Positions 7,046-14,006 of a stretch of 15,362 bases of DNA are shown in pieces. The stretch is from positions 1 to 15,362 of the forward strand of contig JAISEW010000241.1 in assembly GCA_031263945.1 (NCBI GenBank). The letters run 5' to 3'. The position numbers and the translations under genes were made by a program. The notes beneath the pieces were generated by a model. The model had not been told where the DNA came from and did not search any database. It saw only the letters and a program-made list of their open reading frames with translations. This DNA comes from Gracilibacteraceae bacterium. GTDB lineage: Bacteria > Bacillota > Desulfitobacteriia > Desulfitobacteriales > Syntrophobotulaceae. How positions within the stretch are numbered: the first letter of the stretch is position 1; each line of letters opens with the position of its first letter.

Positions 7046-7080
7046 TAACGTTTTCGTGAAACGTTTTCGTGAAACGTTTC
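7046..7080. promoter_or_regulatory. Cluster of three LacI-family operator cores
   Basis: Three cores with a central CG step repeat every 13 bases: aacgttttc (7047-7055), gaaacgttttc (7058-7068) and gaaacgtttc (7071-7080, a perfect 10-bp palindrome). The AACGTT centre and flanking GAAA/TTTC are typical of LacI/PurR-family sites. They cover positions from about +1 to +34, where a bound repressor would block initiation or clearance. The divergent LacI gene is the obvious candidate binder. Confidence 0.7.
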
Positions 7081-7124
7081 CGCGGCGAAGCGTAATAAAT
7101 TTTCGGAGAACGAAGGGAGCAAAA

Positions 7125-7982
7125 ATGGCAAAACGGCTGAATTTATTGGAGTGCGCCTATGTCGACGCGCAGGAGTGGTTCAAGGAGACCGACACGGTCA
7201 TGGTACCCGTAGGCAGCTGCGAAAAACACGGGGCGCACGTGCCGCTGGGGACGGACAGTTTCACCACCATCAACGTAACAGAGCGCGCCGCCAAGCTTTC
7301 CAACACACCCTACACCCCTCTGACGCCTTTCGGTTATTCCCCGCACCATATGGGCAAGTGCAACGAGGGCAACGGCACCGTCACCCTCTCCGCCGCCACG
7401 TACCGGGCCATGCTGACGGATATCGCCCGCAGCCTGATATTCCACGGCGCCAACAAGATCGTCTTTGTCACCCATCACGGCTCGAATACGAAGCCCATTG
7501 ACGAGTTCATGCGCCAGATCCGTTACACGTACGGGGCCTTTGTTTGTTTTTACAAAACTCCCACCGAGCGGGAGTGCGAGGTCGTGAAGGGCATTCTGGA
7601 AGGCCCGCCTGAGGAGACTCCGGGCTGGCACGCGGGTGAGATGGAGACTGCCCAGGTCATGGCGCATGACATGAGCCTGGTGGACATGTCCCGGGCTGTG
7701 AACGACAAGGCGCACGCGCCGGCCTGGATGGGTCCGGAGTTCTCGAAGATCGACGGGACCGCGACCGTGAAGTTCCGGGGTTCTGAAAACATCTACGTCC
7801 CCATGGAGCATCATGAGTACAGCGACCACGCCACCATCGGCAATCCGTTCCGCGGCACGCCGGAAAAGGGTCTGGCCTTGTTCGAGAGAGAAGCGGAGCA
7901 CTTGTCGGCTTTTGTGCAGCTGGTGAAAACCTTCCCCTTTGAGGTCAAGTACGAAGACCGGCTGTTCCCGGAAAGAGCATAA
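7125..7982 (+). CDS. Creatininase-family amidohydrolase/C-C hydrolase
   Basis: A 285-aa metal-dependent cytoplasmic hydrolase of the creatininase superfamily. VPVGSCEKHGAHVPLGTDSF (27-46) holds the metal-binding Glu33, His35 and Asp44; VTHHGSN (115-121) and GWHAGEMETA (167-176) supply the other His and Glu ligands. The family includes creatininase, lactam and formamide hydrolases, and the hydrolase acting on 3-dehydro-scyllo-inosose in inositol breakdown, so the bond cut cannot be fixed from sequence. The ATG at 7125 has GGGAG 5 bases upstream. An upstream in-frame ATG at 7056 lies inside the operators and is rejected. First gene of the operon; only 4 bases separate it from the aldolase gene. 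Confidence 0.9.
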   Translation: MAKRLNLLECAYVDAQEWFKETDTVMVPVGSCEKHGAHVPLGTDSFTTINVTERAAKLSNTPYTPLTPFGYSPHHMGKCNEGNGTVTLSAATYRAMLTDIARSLIFHGANKIVFVTHHGSNTKPIDEFMRQIRYTYGAFVCFYKTPTERECEVVKGILEGPPEETPGWHAGEMETAQVMAHDMSLVDMSRAVNDKAHAPAWMGPEFSKIDGTATVKFRGSENIYVPMEHHEYSDHATIGNPFRGTPEKGLALFEREAEHLSAFVQLVKTFPFEVKYEDRLFPERA

Positions 7983-7986
7983 AAGC

Positions 7987-8565
7987 ATGGGGCGCGATAC
8001 AGAGGAAATCCGGGCGGAGCTCGCGCGTTACTCGCGTTTGGCCTACGCCCGGGGACTCTCTTCCGGAGTCAGCGGGAATCTCAGCGCCCGGGTGCCGGGG
8101 ACGGAGACTGCCCTGATCAAAAAAACCGGGATCTGCTTTGCTGAAGCGGACCCGGCGGATTTTATCCTGGTGGATTTACAGGGCCGGCCGTTGGAAGACG
8201 GGCAGCCGTCTAAAGAAGTACGTTTTCATTGCGGCATTTACCGCGAGCGCCCGGAGATCGGCGGTATCTGTCACGGGCACTCAGCCTGCGCGACCGCTTA
8301 CGCGACGGCGCGGGGCGATCTGCCCCTGGTGACGGCGGCCTCTCAGGGATTGCTGAAAGAAATCGGCGTCGTCGGGGTCGCGCCATCCGGCTCGGAAGCC
8401 TTGGCCGACATGGTCGTTTCGGTTTTTCGGGGATCCGCGGTCGTCGCCTGCGTTTTGAAAACCCATGGTTTTGTGACTGCGGGAGCGGATCTGAGCAAGG
8501 CTTACTACGCGGCGGATGTATTGGAAGACAACGCGAAGGTCGCTTGGCTCATGGCCGCTTTATAG
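7987..8565 (+). CDS. Class II aldolase/adducin-family protein
   Basis: A 192-aa zinc-dependent aldolase of the L-fuculose-phosphate aldolase type. SGNLSAR (29-35) is the substrate-binding loop, Glu77 in SKEVRFH the catalytic acid, HGH (96-98) and KTHGFVTAG (158-166) provide the three zinc His (96, 98, 160), and VLEDNAKVAW (178-187) is the conserved C-terminal helix. All metal ligands are intact. Members cleave or decarboxylate sugar phosphates or hydroxy-keto acids. No sugar kinase is present in this operon, so the substrate may be unphosphorylated or the phosphate may come from elsewhere. The ATG at 7987 follows a GGAAAGAG ribosome site inside the end of the preceding gene. The UPF0261 gene begins 25 bases downstream. 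Confidence 0.9.
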   Translation: MGRDTEEIRAELARYSRLAYARGLSSGVSGNLSARVPGTETALIKKTGICFAEADPADFILVDLQGRPLEDGQPSKEVRFHCGIYRERPEIGGICHGHSACATAYATARGDLPLVTAASQGLLKEIGVVGVAPSGSEALADMVVSVFRGSAVVACVLKTHGFVTAGADLSKAYYAADVLEDNAKVAWLMAAL

Positions 8566-8590
8566 ACAAGACTTTTCACGGGAGGCTGCT

Positions 8591-9811
8591 GTGAAAAAGA
8601 TCCCGGTCATCGCTACCGTAAATACGAAGGAAGCCGAAGCCGAGTATCTCAGCGGGCGGATCAAACTTGGCGGCTACGAGGCGCCGATCATCGACGTGAG
8701 TACCCTCGACTCAGGGCGCTTAGATCTTCCTTACCCTTATGCCGCCGTCCACGCCGCCGCGGGAGTGACCGCCGAAGAACTGCGCGATCTGCGGCGGGAC
8801 GAGATGGTGTGCGCCATGGGTCGCGGCGCCGGCCGCATCCTGCGTGATCTGCGCGCAAAAGGCGAGCTGGCGGGAGCCATCGCCATCGGCGGCAACCAAG
8901 GCACGGCTATAGCCGCCATTGCCATGCGCGATCTGTCTCTGGGGACACCCAGACTCATCATCTCCACGGTGGCCTCCGGCAACATCCGTCCCTATATCGA
9001 AGCCACCGACATCCTGATGATGTTTTCTGTCGCGGACTTCATCAACAATACCAACATCGTGAGCCGTCTGATCATGAAGAACGCCGCCGCCGCGGTGGTC
9101 GGCATGGCGGCGGGCGGAGCGCTGCTGGAGCCGGTCTCTGGCCTGCGGGTCGCGCTGACGGCCTTTGGCAACACAGCGGGCGCGATCGAGACCGTCCGGC
9201 GGGAGCTGGAGGCAGGCGGCTGCGAAGTCGTGGGTTTTCACGCCTCCGGAGCGGGCGGGGCGGCCATGGAGTCCCTGATCGAGCAGGGGCTTTTCAGCGG
9301 AGTCGTGGATCTCACCACCCATGAGCTCTTAGCCGAGGTTTGCGGCGAGGGCGCGGATATCTACACCCCTTTGCGCCCGCGATTGACGGCGGCGGGAGCC
9401 CGGGGCATTCCCCAGGTGGTGGCGCCCGGAGCGCTGGAGTATTTTTGCTTCGGGGCGGAAAGCGCCATTCCGGCGGCTTATCGCGGGCGAAAGACTCACC
9501 ATCACAATCCCTATAACACCAATGTGAGAGCAAGTCTGGCGGAAGTGGAAACGGCCGCCGGAGTGATGGCGGAACGGCTGAACGCGGCGCGGGGTCCTGT
9601 TTCCCTGCTGTTGCCAAAACAGGGTTTTTCTGCTAATGGACGTGAAGGCGGGCTGTTATACGAACCGGAGACAGATCGGCGTCTGCGGGAGATCCTCAGG
9701 AAAAATATGGATCAAAAGATCCGGATCATGGAGATCGACGCGAATATCAACGACGAAGCCTTCGCCAAGGCGGCGGCCGCGGAGATGCTGGGCTATATAA
9801 ATAGGAGGTAA
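8591..9811 (+). CDS. Tm-1-like ATP-binding protein (UPF0261)
   Basis: A 406-aa cytoplasmic protein of the UPF0261 family, homologous to the N-terminal half of the tomato Tm-1 resistance protein. The first half carries IGGNQGTAIAA (99-109) and STVASGNIRPY (125-135). The second half has GFHASGAGGAAMESLI, a DLTTHELLAEVCGEG segment, PQVVAPGALEYFCFG and THHHNPYNTNVR, all near the expected spacing. The family is known to bind ATP, but its enzymatic role is not established. No partner TIM-barrel (the second half of Tm-1, or the neighbouring PEP-hydrolase-like gene often seen) is visible here. The start is GTG at 8591 with GGAGG 5 bases upstream; an earlier ATG at 8516 would lie inside the aldolase gene. 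The MDR dehydrogenase starts 3 bases after the stop. Confidence 0.93.
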   Translation: MKKIPVIATVNTKEAEAEYLSGRIKLGGYEAPIIDVSTLDSGRLDLPYPYAAVHAAAGVTAEELRDLRRDEMVCAMGRGAGRILRDLRAKGELAGAIAIGGNQGTAIAAIAMRDLSLGTPRLIISTVASGNIRPYIEATDILMMFSVADFINNTNIVSRLIMKNAAAAVVGMAAGGALLEPVSGLRVALTAFGNTAGAIETVRRELEAGGCEVVGFHASGAGGAAMESLIEQGLFSGVVDLTTHELLAEVCGEGADIYTPLRPRLTAAGARGIPQVVAPGALEYFCFGAESAIPAAYRGRKTHHHNPYNTNVRASLAEVETAAGVMAERLNAARGPVSLLLPKQGFSANGREGGLLYEPETDRRLREILRKNMDQKIRIMEIDANINDEAFAKAAAAEMLGYINRR

Positions 9812-9814
9812 AAA

Positions 9815-10891
9815 ATGGCTGACATACCAAAAACTATGAAAGCGATGGTTCTTTATGGCAAGGACGACATCCGTTTTGTGACGGACAAGCCGGTGCCGGT
9901 CCCAGGGCCGGGGGAAGTCTTAGTTAAGGTCAAAGCCTGCGGCATCTGCGGCACAGATGTGAAGATCATCACGAAGGGAATGCCGAATATGCCGCCTTAC
10001 GGGCGGTTCACCCAAGGGCATGAATGGGCCGGCGAGGTGGTGGCTTTGGGTGAGACGGTGGATGAATTTAAGATTGGCGACCGGGTAGCGATCGAGGCCC
10101 ATAAAGGCTGCGGCCGCTGTTCAAATTGTATTGACGGCCATTATACCGCTTGCCTGAACTACGGCCGGGTAGACAAAGGCCATCGCGCTTCCGGCATGAC
10201 GGCAGACGGCGGTTTTGCCGAGTATGCGGTCCATCACATCAATGCCCTCTACAAGATCCCGGACAACGTGGATTTTGTCCAGGCGACCTATGTCACCACG
10301 CTGGGCTGCGCCCTCTGGGCTTTTGACGTCAGCGGCGGCTACGTGGCCGGCGACGCGGCTCTGATCGTGGGTCCCGGCCCGATCGGCCTTTCTCTGGTCC
10401 AGACCGCCAAGGCCTTAGGCATGGAAACGATCATCTTAGCGGGTACCCGGGAGGAACGGCTGGCCATCGGCCGCGCGGCAGGCGCCACCCACACCGTCAA
10501 CATCAAAGAGGAAGCCGACGCCTTGGGCAAAGTCATGGCGATCACCGGCGGGCGCGGCTGTGAGCGCACCTTTGACGCGGCCGGCAACTCCGAGTCCTTT
10601 GATCTTTGTATGCGGGCCGCCACCCGAGGTCATGTGATGACCTTGGTTTCGTTTTATAAACAGCCGGTCACGGCTTCTTTGGATTACGCGGTCCTCAACA
10701 GCATTTCCATCCGGACGGTACGCGGCGAAGGCGGCAACAACTGCAAACGGGCCCTCTCACTCATGGCTCAGGGCCAGATCGACACCTCGCGTATCCTGAC
10801 TCACACCTTCCCCTTGGAAAAATTTGCCGAAGGCTACGATACTTTTGTCAACCGCAAGGACGGCGCGATGAAAGTCGTCATCACCATGTAG
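9815..10891 (+). CDS. Zinc-dependent medium-chain dehydrogenase (MDR, sorbitol/threonine dehydrogenase-like)
   Basis: A 358-aa NAD(P)-dependent alcohol dehydrogenase. ACGICGTD (41-48) gives the catalytic-zinc Cys45, and GHEWAGEV (68-75) gives His69 and Glu70. The structural-zinc lobe CGRCSNCIDGHYTAC has Cys99, 102, 105 and 113 all present. GPGPIG (186-191) is the nucleotide-binding turn. The second strand ends AGTREER without the acidic residue usual for NAD, which may favour NADP. It probably oxidises a secondary hydroxyl of the imported compound or an intermediate. AGGAGG lies 6 bases before the ATG at 9815, and the gene follows UPF0261 by 3 bases. It parallels the MDR enzymes that act beside a creatininase-family hydrolase in inositol breakdown, but the substrate is unproven. 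Confidence 0.93.
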   Translation: MADIPKTMKAMVLYGKDDIRFVTDKPVPVPGPGEVLVKVKACGICGTDVKIITKGMPNMPPYGRFTQGHEWAGEVVALGETVDEFKIGDRVAIEAHKGCGRCSNCIDGHYTACLNYGRVDKGHRASGMTADGGFAEYAVHHINALYKIPDNVDFVQATYVTTLGCALWAFDVSGGYVAGDAALIVGPGPIGLSLVQTAKALGMETIILAGTREERLAIGRAAGATHTVNIKEEADALGKVMAITGGRGCERTFDAAGNSESFDLCMRAATRGHVMTLVSFYKQPVTASLDYAVLNSISIRTVRGEGGNNCKRALSLMAQGQIDTSRILTHTFPLEKFAEGYDTFVNRKDGAMKVVITM

Positions 10892-10952
10892 GGTTATAGG
10901 TTATAGAACATTGATTCTGAATATTCTGAATATAAAACGGAGGGAAAACGCA

Positions 10953-11978
10953 ATGAAAAACCAAAAAGGGTTCGTTTTTTGTCTGACGCTCCTGTTGGTT
11001 CTATCCCTGTTGGCCGCATGTTCTCAGCCGGCGGCGACGGCTCCCGCTTCGACGGATCCCGCTGCGCCGGCTTCTTCTCCCCAAATCGCCTACCCGGAAA
11101 AACCCAAGGATCTGACCATCCTCTTTGGCGCGGGCAGCGCCTCGGATGTAGTCGCTCGCAGGTTGACCGACCTCGTCACCAAGGATATCGGCCAGACTAT
11201 CGTCGCCAACAACCGGGTGGGCGGCGGCGGCGCGGTCGGCTATCAGCATGTTCTTTCCACCGATCCCGACGGTTACAACATCGTCTGGAACTCCACCTCC
11301 ATTTCCACCACCTACCATCAGGGCAATATGCCGGCGGACCAGGGAATTGAGGCCTTTGCCGGCATTGCTAACATCACTTTGGAGTCGGCGGCTCTGGCTG
11401 TGGGACCTGACGCTCCCTACCAGACCATCGCGGAATTCGTCGCCTATTGCCAGGAACACCCAGGCGAGGTGACCGTGGCAAACAGCGGCATCGGCTCCTT
11501 TAACCATCTGGTGGCGGCCGCCCTGGAGAATGCCGCCGGTATTTCGGTCAAGCATATCCCCATGGACGCCAAGCAGAGCACCACCGCGCTTTTGGGCGGT
11601 CAGGTAGACGCCATCTGCAACATGACTTTTGACATCGTTCAGCAGGAGCAGGCCGGTCAGATCAAAACTTTGGCCGTGGTTTCCGAAGAGCGGCACGCCC
11701 TTTTGCCGGAGGTGCCGACTTTAAAAGAGAGCGGTTATGACGTCACGATCATGATGTACCGCGGGATCGCGGCGCCCAAGGGCACGCCGGCGGAAGTGAT
11801 CAGCAAGCTGGAGACGGCTTTTCTCGCCGCGGCCAATAGCGAAGACTTTCAGAGTTTTGCCGCCCAATACGGTGTAGAAGTCAAACCGATGGGCGCAGCC
11901 GAGTTTGACCTTTATATGGCCGAGCAAGATCAAGAAGTGGCCGATTTGATGGAAACCCTGGGGATCAAAACGCAATAA
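10953..11978 (+). CDS. TTT-family solute-binding lipoprotein (TctC/Bug type)
   Basis: Extracytoplasmic binding receptor of a tripartite tricarboxylate transporter, 341 aa. A signal peptide ends in the lipobox LLAAC (19-23), so it should be acylated at Cys23 and anchored; an Ala/Pro/Ser-rich linker runs to about 45. The Bug fold follows: PKDLTILFGAGSASDVVARR, NNRVGGGGAVGYQ, a GIGSFNHLVAAALENAAG segment, LLGGQVDAI and GIAAPKGTPAEVI. Bug proteins typically bind carboxylates through main-chain contacts, so the ligand cannot be told. The ATG at 10953 has GGAGGG 8 bases upstream; an earlier in-frame start at 10911 is not supported. The 61-base gap before it holds short direct repeats (ggttata twice at 10892-10905; ttctgaata twice at 10915-10932) but no terminator. 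Confidence 0.94.
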   Translation: MKNQKGFVFCLTLLLVLSLLAACSQPAATAPASTDPAAPASSPQIAYPEKPKDLTILFGAGSASDVVARRLTDLVTKDIGQTIVANNRVGGGGAVGYQHVLSTDPDGYNIVWNSTSISTTYHQGNMPADQGIEAFAGIANITLESAALAVGPDAPYQTIAEFVAYCQEHPGEVTVANSGIGSFNHLVAAALENAAGISVKHIPMDAKQSTTALLGGQVDAICNMTFDIVQQEQAGQIKTLAVVSEERHALLPEVPTLKESGYDVTIMMYRGIAAPKGTPAEVISKLETAFLAAANSEDFQSFAAQYGVEVKPMGAAEFDLYMAEQDQEVADLMETLGIKTQ

Positions 11979-11995
11979 CTCAGGAGGCGGCGGAT

Positions 11996-12493
11996 ATGAA
12001 AAAGGATCGGATCATTGCGGTTTTGCTGGTTTTGTTTTCGCTTCTCATAGCATATTATTCTTTTCAGCTTCCGGCGTCAACGATGGAAGGAGAGCCCGGT
12101 TCGGCCTTTTTCCCGTTCATCCTGCTGGCCCTTCTCATCCTGTGTTCCGTCGGTCTATTCTTCTCCCGTCCCGTAAAAAAACCCGCCCTCACTGAAGAAC
12201 AGCGCCGGGAATATGAGGATCTCGGTCTGGATCTCACGGACGAGGCGGAAAAGAGCCAAGCGCAAAGCCTGGTCGAGGGGCTGCTTCTGTATGGATTTTT
12301 CTTTATAGGGATCATCGTGATGTACCTCTTTGGGTTCATCGCCGGGATCACCGTCGGTATATCCGGGATGCTGGTTTTTATCGGCTGGAAAGTGCCGCGG
12401 GCTCTGATCTTTTCTCTGATCACCGCCTGCATCATCTTTTTGATCTTCAACACCCTTCTCCATGTGACTTTGCCCAGCGGCAAACTGCTTTGA
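11996..12493 (+). CDS. TTT-family small membrane subunit (TctB type)
   Basis: Poorly conserved small integral membrane subunit of a tripartite tricarboxylate transporter, 165 aa. Hydrophobic segments lie at about 7-24, 38-57, 94-116 and 118-160 (two close helices). The cytoplasmic loop between the second and third segments is charged (about 60-90). GSAFFPFIL near residue 36 resembles the conserved G-x-x-x-FP motif of TctB proteins. AGGAGG lies 8 bases before the ATG at 11996. Its position between the binding protein and TctA, 17 and 16 bases from each, confirms the assignment. Confidence 0.9.
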   Translation: MKKDRIIAVLLVLFSLLIAYYSFQLPASTMEGEPGSAFFPFILLALLILCSVGLFFSRPVKKPALTEEQRREYEDLGLDLTDEAEKSQAQSLVEGLLLYGFFFIGIIVMYLFGFIAGITVGISGMLVFIGWKVPRALIFSLITACIIFLIFNTLLHVTLPSGKLL

Positions 12494-12509
12494 AAGAGAG
12501 GGTCGAAAG

Positions 12510-14006
12510 ATGTTAGAACAACTGGGCCAGGCTTTAACCATAGCGATAACGGCGGAGAATTTCTTCTTCATGGCGATCGGCACGGTGTTAGGCATAGTTT
12601 TTGCCGCCATACCCGGGCTGACTTTCAGCACGGCGCTGATCCTGTTTTTACCGATGACTTTCGGCATCACTCCTATCGCGGCCATCTCCGTTATGCTGGG
12701 GATCTTCTGCGGCGGCATGACAGGCGGTTCCATCTCCGCGGTGCTGCTGGGCATCCCCGGCACGCCTTCCGCCGCGGCGACAGTCATTGACGGTTTCGTT
12801 CTGGCCAAGAACGGTCAAGGGGGCAAGGCTCTGGGGACTGCCGTTTACGCCTCGGTCTTCGGCGGTATTGTCAGCGTCCTCATCATGATCTGCGTGGCGC
12901 CGCTCATCGCCAAGGTCGCTCTGACCTTCGGCCCGGCGGAGCTTTTTATGCTGGTGCTTTTCGGACTCTCGACCGTCGTGGGCCTGTCGGAAGGCAACAT
13001 GCTCAAAGCCCTGATCGCCTGTCTGATGGGTCTTTTGTTTACCACGGTAGGCATGGATCCCGTCGTCGGCCTGCAGCGCTTCACCTTCCACTTCGCGCCT
13101 CTCATGTCCGGGATTGGCATCATGCCCGTGATGATTGGCGCTTTTGCCTTTCCGGAGATCATCAACACTTTCTTGGAATACAAGAAAGACAAAGGATACA
13201 AAGAAAAGAATATCGAGTCGTCAGTCAAAGCGGCGTTTCCCGATAATAAGGAAAAAAAGCGCCTGCTTCCCTTGAATATTGAAGCTTCGCTGATGGGTAC
13301 CGTCATCGGGGCAATTCCGGGCGGCGGCGGCCCGGTGGCGGCGTTCCTCGGCTACAGCTTGGCCAAAAGCAAAAATCCCCGGTGCGGCAGCGGCGAGCTG
13401 GAAGGGGTCGCCTGGCCGGAGACGGCTAACAACGCCGTCACCGGCGGCGCCATGATCACGCTGCTCACTTTGGGCATACCGGCGGACAGCGCGGCCGCCA
13501 TCATCCTGGGAGTGTTTCTCATCCACGGAGTGGTGCCCGGCCCCATGCTCTTTCAGGACAACGGGCCTATGATCTACGCCCTGTTCATCAGTATGCTGAT
13601 CATCAACGTCATGGTGTTGGTCTTCCAGTTTTTTGGCATGAAGCTCTTCGTCAAAGTGCTGAATCTGCCGAAAATCAACCTGCTGGCCGTTATCCTAAGT
13701 GTTACCGTGGTCGGCGCCTATGCCACCCATGTGAGTTTCACCGACATTACCATCATGTTCCTTATCGGTTTGTTGGCCTGGTTCATGAAAAGGCATCAGT
13801 TTCCCGTCATTCCCCTGATCCTCGGTCTGGTGCTCGGCGGTGAGATCGAGAGAAACCTCCGCATAGCCCTGCTCCTGTCCGGCGGCAGCTTGAACTTCTT
13901 TTTGCACAGCGTGGTCAGCGTACTTTTTCTGGCGCTCTCGCTTCTCATGCTCCTGAGTCCGATCTTGAAACCGCAGATCGCCAGGCTTTTTGGCGGGAAA
14001 AAATGA
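12510..14006 (+). CDS. TTT-family large membrane subunit (TctA type)
   Basis: Main permease of a tripartite tricarboxylate transporter, 498 aa with about 12 membrane segments, using an ion gradient to import the ligand delivered by the binding lipoprotein. The internally repeated signature is clear: LLGIPGTPSAAATVIDGFVL (79-98) in the first half, and GAIPGGGGPVAAFLGYSLAK with LTLGIPADSAAAIILGVFLI in the second. The length is typical and the C-terminus ends normally at ARLFGGKK. The ATG at 12510 follows a GAGAGGG ribosome site. It is the last gene of the operon and its final 62 bases overlap the convergent dehydrogenase gene. No intrinsic terminator is visible after it. Confidence 0.96.
   Translation: MLEQLGQALTIAITAENFFFMAIGTVLGIVFAAIPGLTFSTALILFLPMTFGITPIAAISVMLGIFCGGMTGGSISAVLLGIPGTPSAAATVIDGFVLAKNGQGGKALGTAVYASVFGGIVSVLIMICVAPLIAKVALTFGPAELFMLVLFGLSTVVGLSEGNMLKALIACLMGLLFTTVGMDPVVGLQRFTFHFAPLMSGIGIMPVMIGAFAFPEIINTFLEYKKDKGYKEKNIESSVKAAFPDNKEKKRLLPLNIEASLMGTVIGAIPGGGGPVAAFLGYSLAKSKNPRCGSGELEGVAWPETANNAVTGGAMITLLTLGIPADSAAAIILGVFLIHGVVPGPMLFQDNGPMIYALFISMLIINVMVLVFQFFGMKLFVKVLNLPKINLLAVILSVTVVGAYATHVSFTDITIMFLIGLLAWFMKRHQFPVIPLILGLVLGGEIERNLRIALLLSGGSLNFFLHSVVSVLFLALSLLMLLSPILKPQIARLFGGKK

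Noticed and set aside
7046..7080. CcpA cre sites as an explanation of the operator cluster
   Set aside because: The cores lack the TG...CA outer bases of the cre consensus, and the adjacent divergent LacI-family gene is a simpler candidate.
7056..7124. Extension of the creatininase-family protein to an upstream ATG
   Set aside because: The ATG lies inside the operator repeats with no ribosome site, while the ATG at 7125 has GGGAG at ideal distance and begins at the family's normal N-terminus.
7143..7988. Minus-strand open frame opposite the creatininase-family gene
   Set aside because: It mirrors a well-supported enzyme gene and its product has no recognisable motif.
10892..10932. Possible internal promoter or regulatory element before tctC
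   Set aside because: Only short direct repeats are visible (ggttata twice, ttctgaata twice); a TTGATT/TATAAA pair is spaced 14 bases, which is too close.
11001..11696. Minus-strand open frame opposite the TctC-type gene
   Set aside because: It is the complement of a clear lipoprotein gene and has no recognisable fold or ribosome site.
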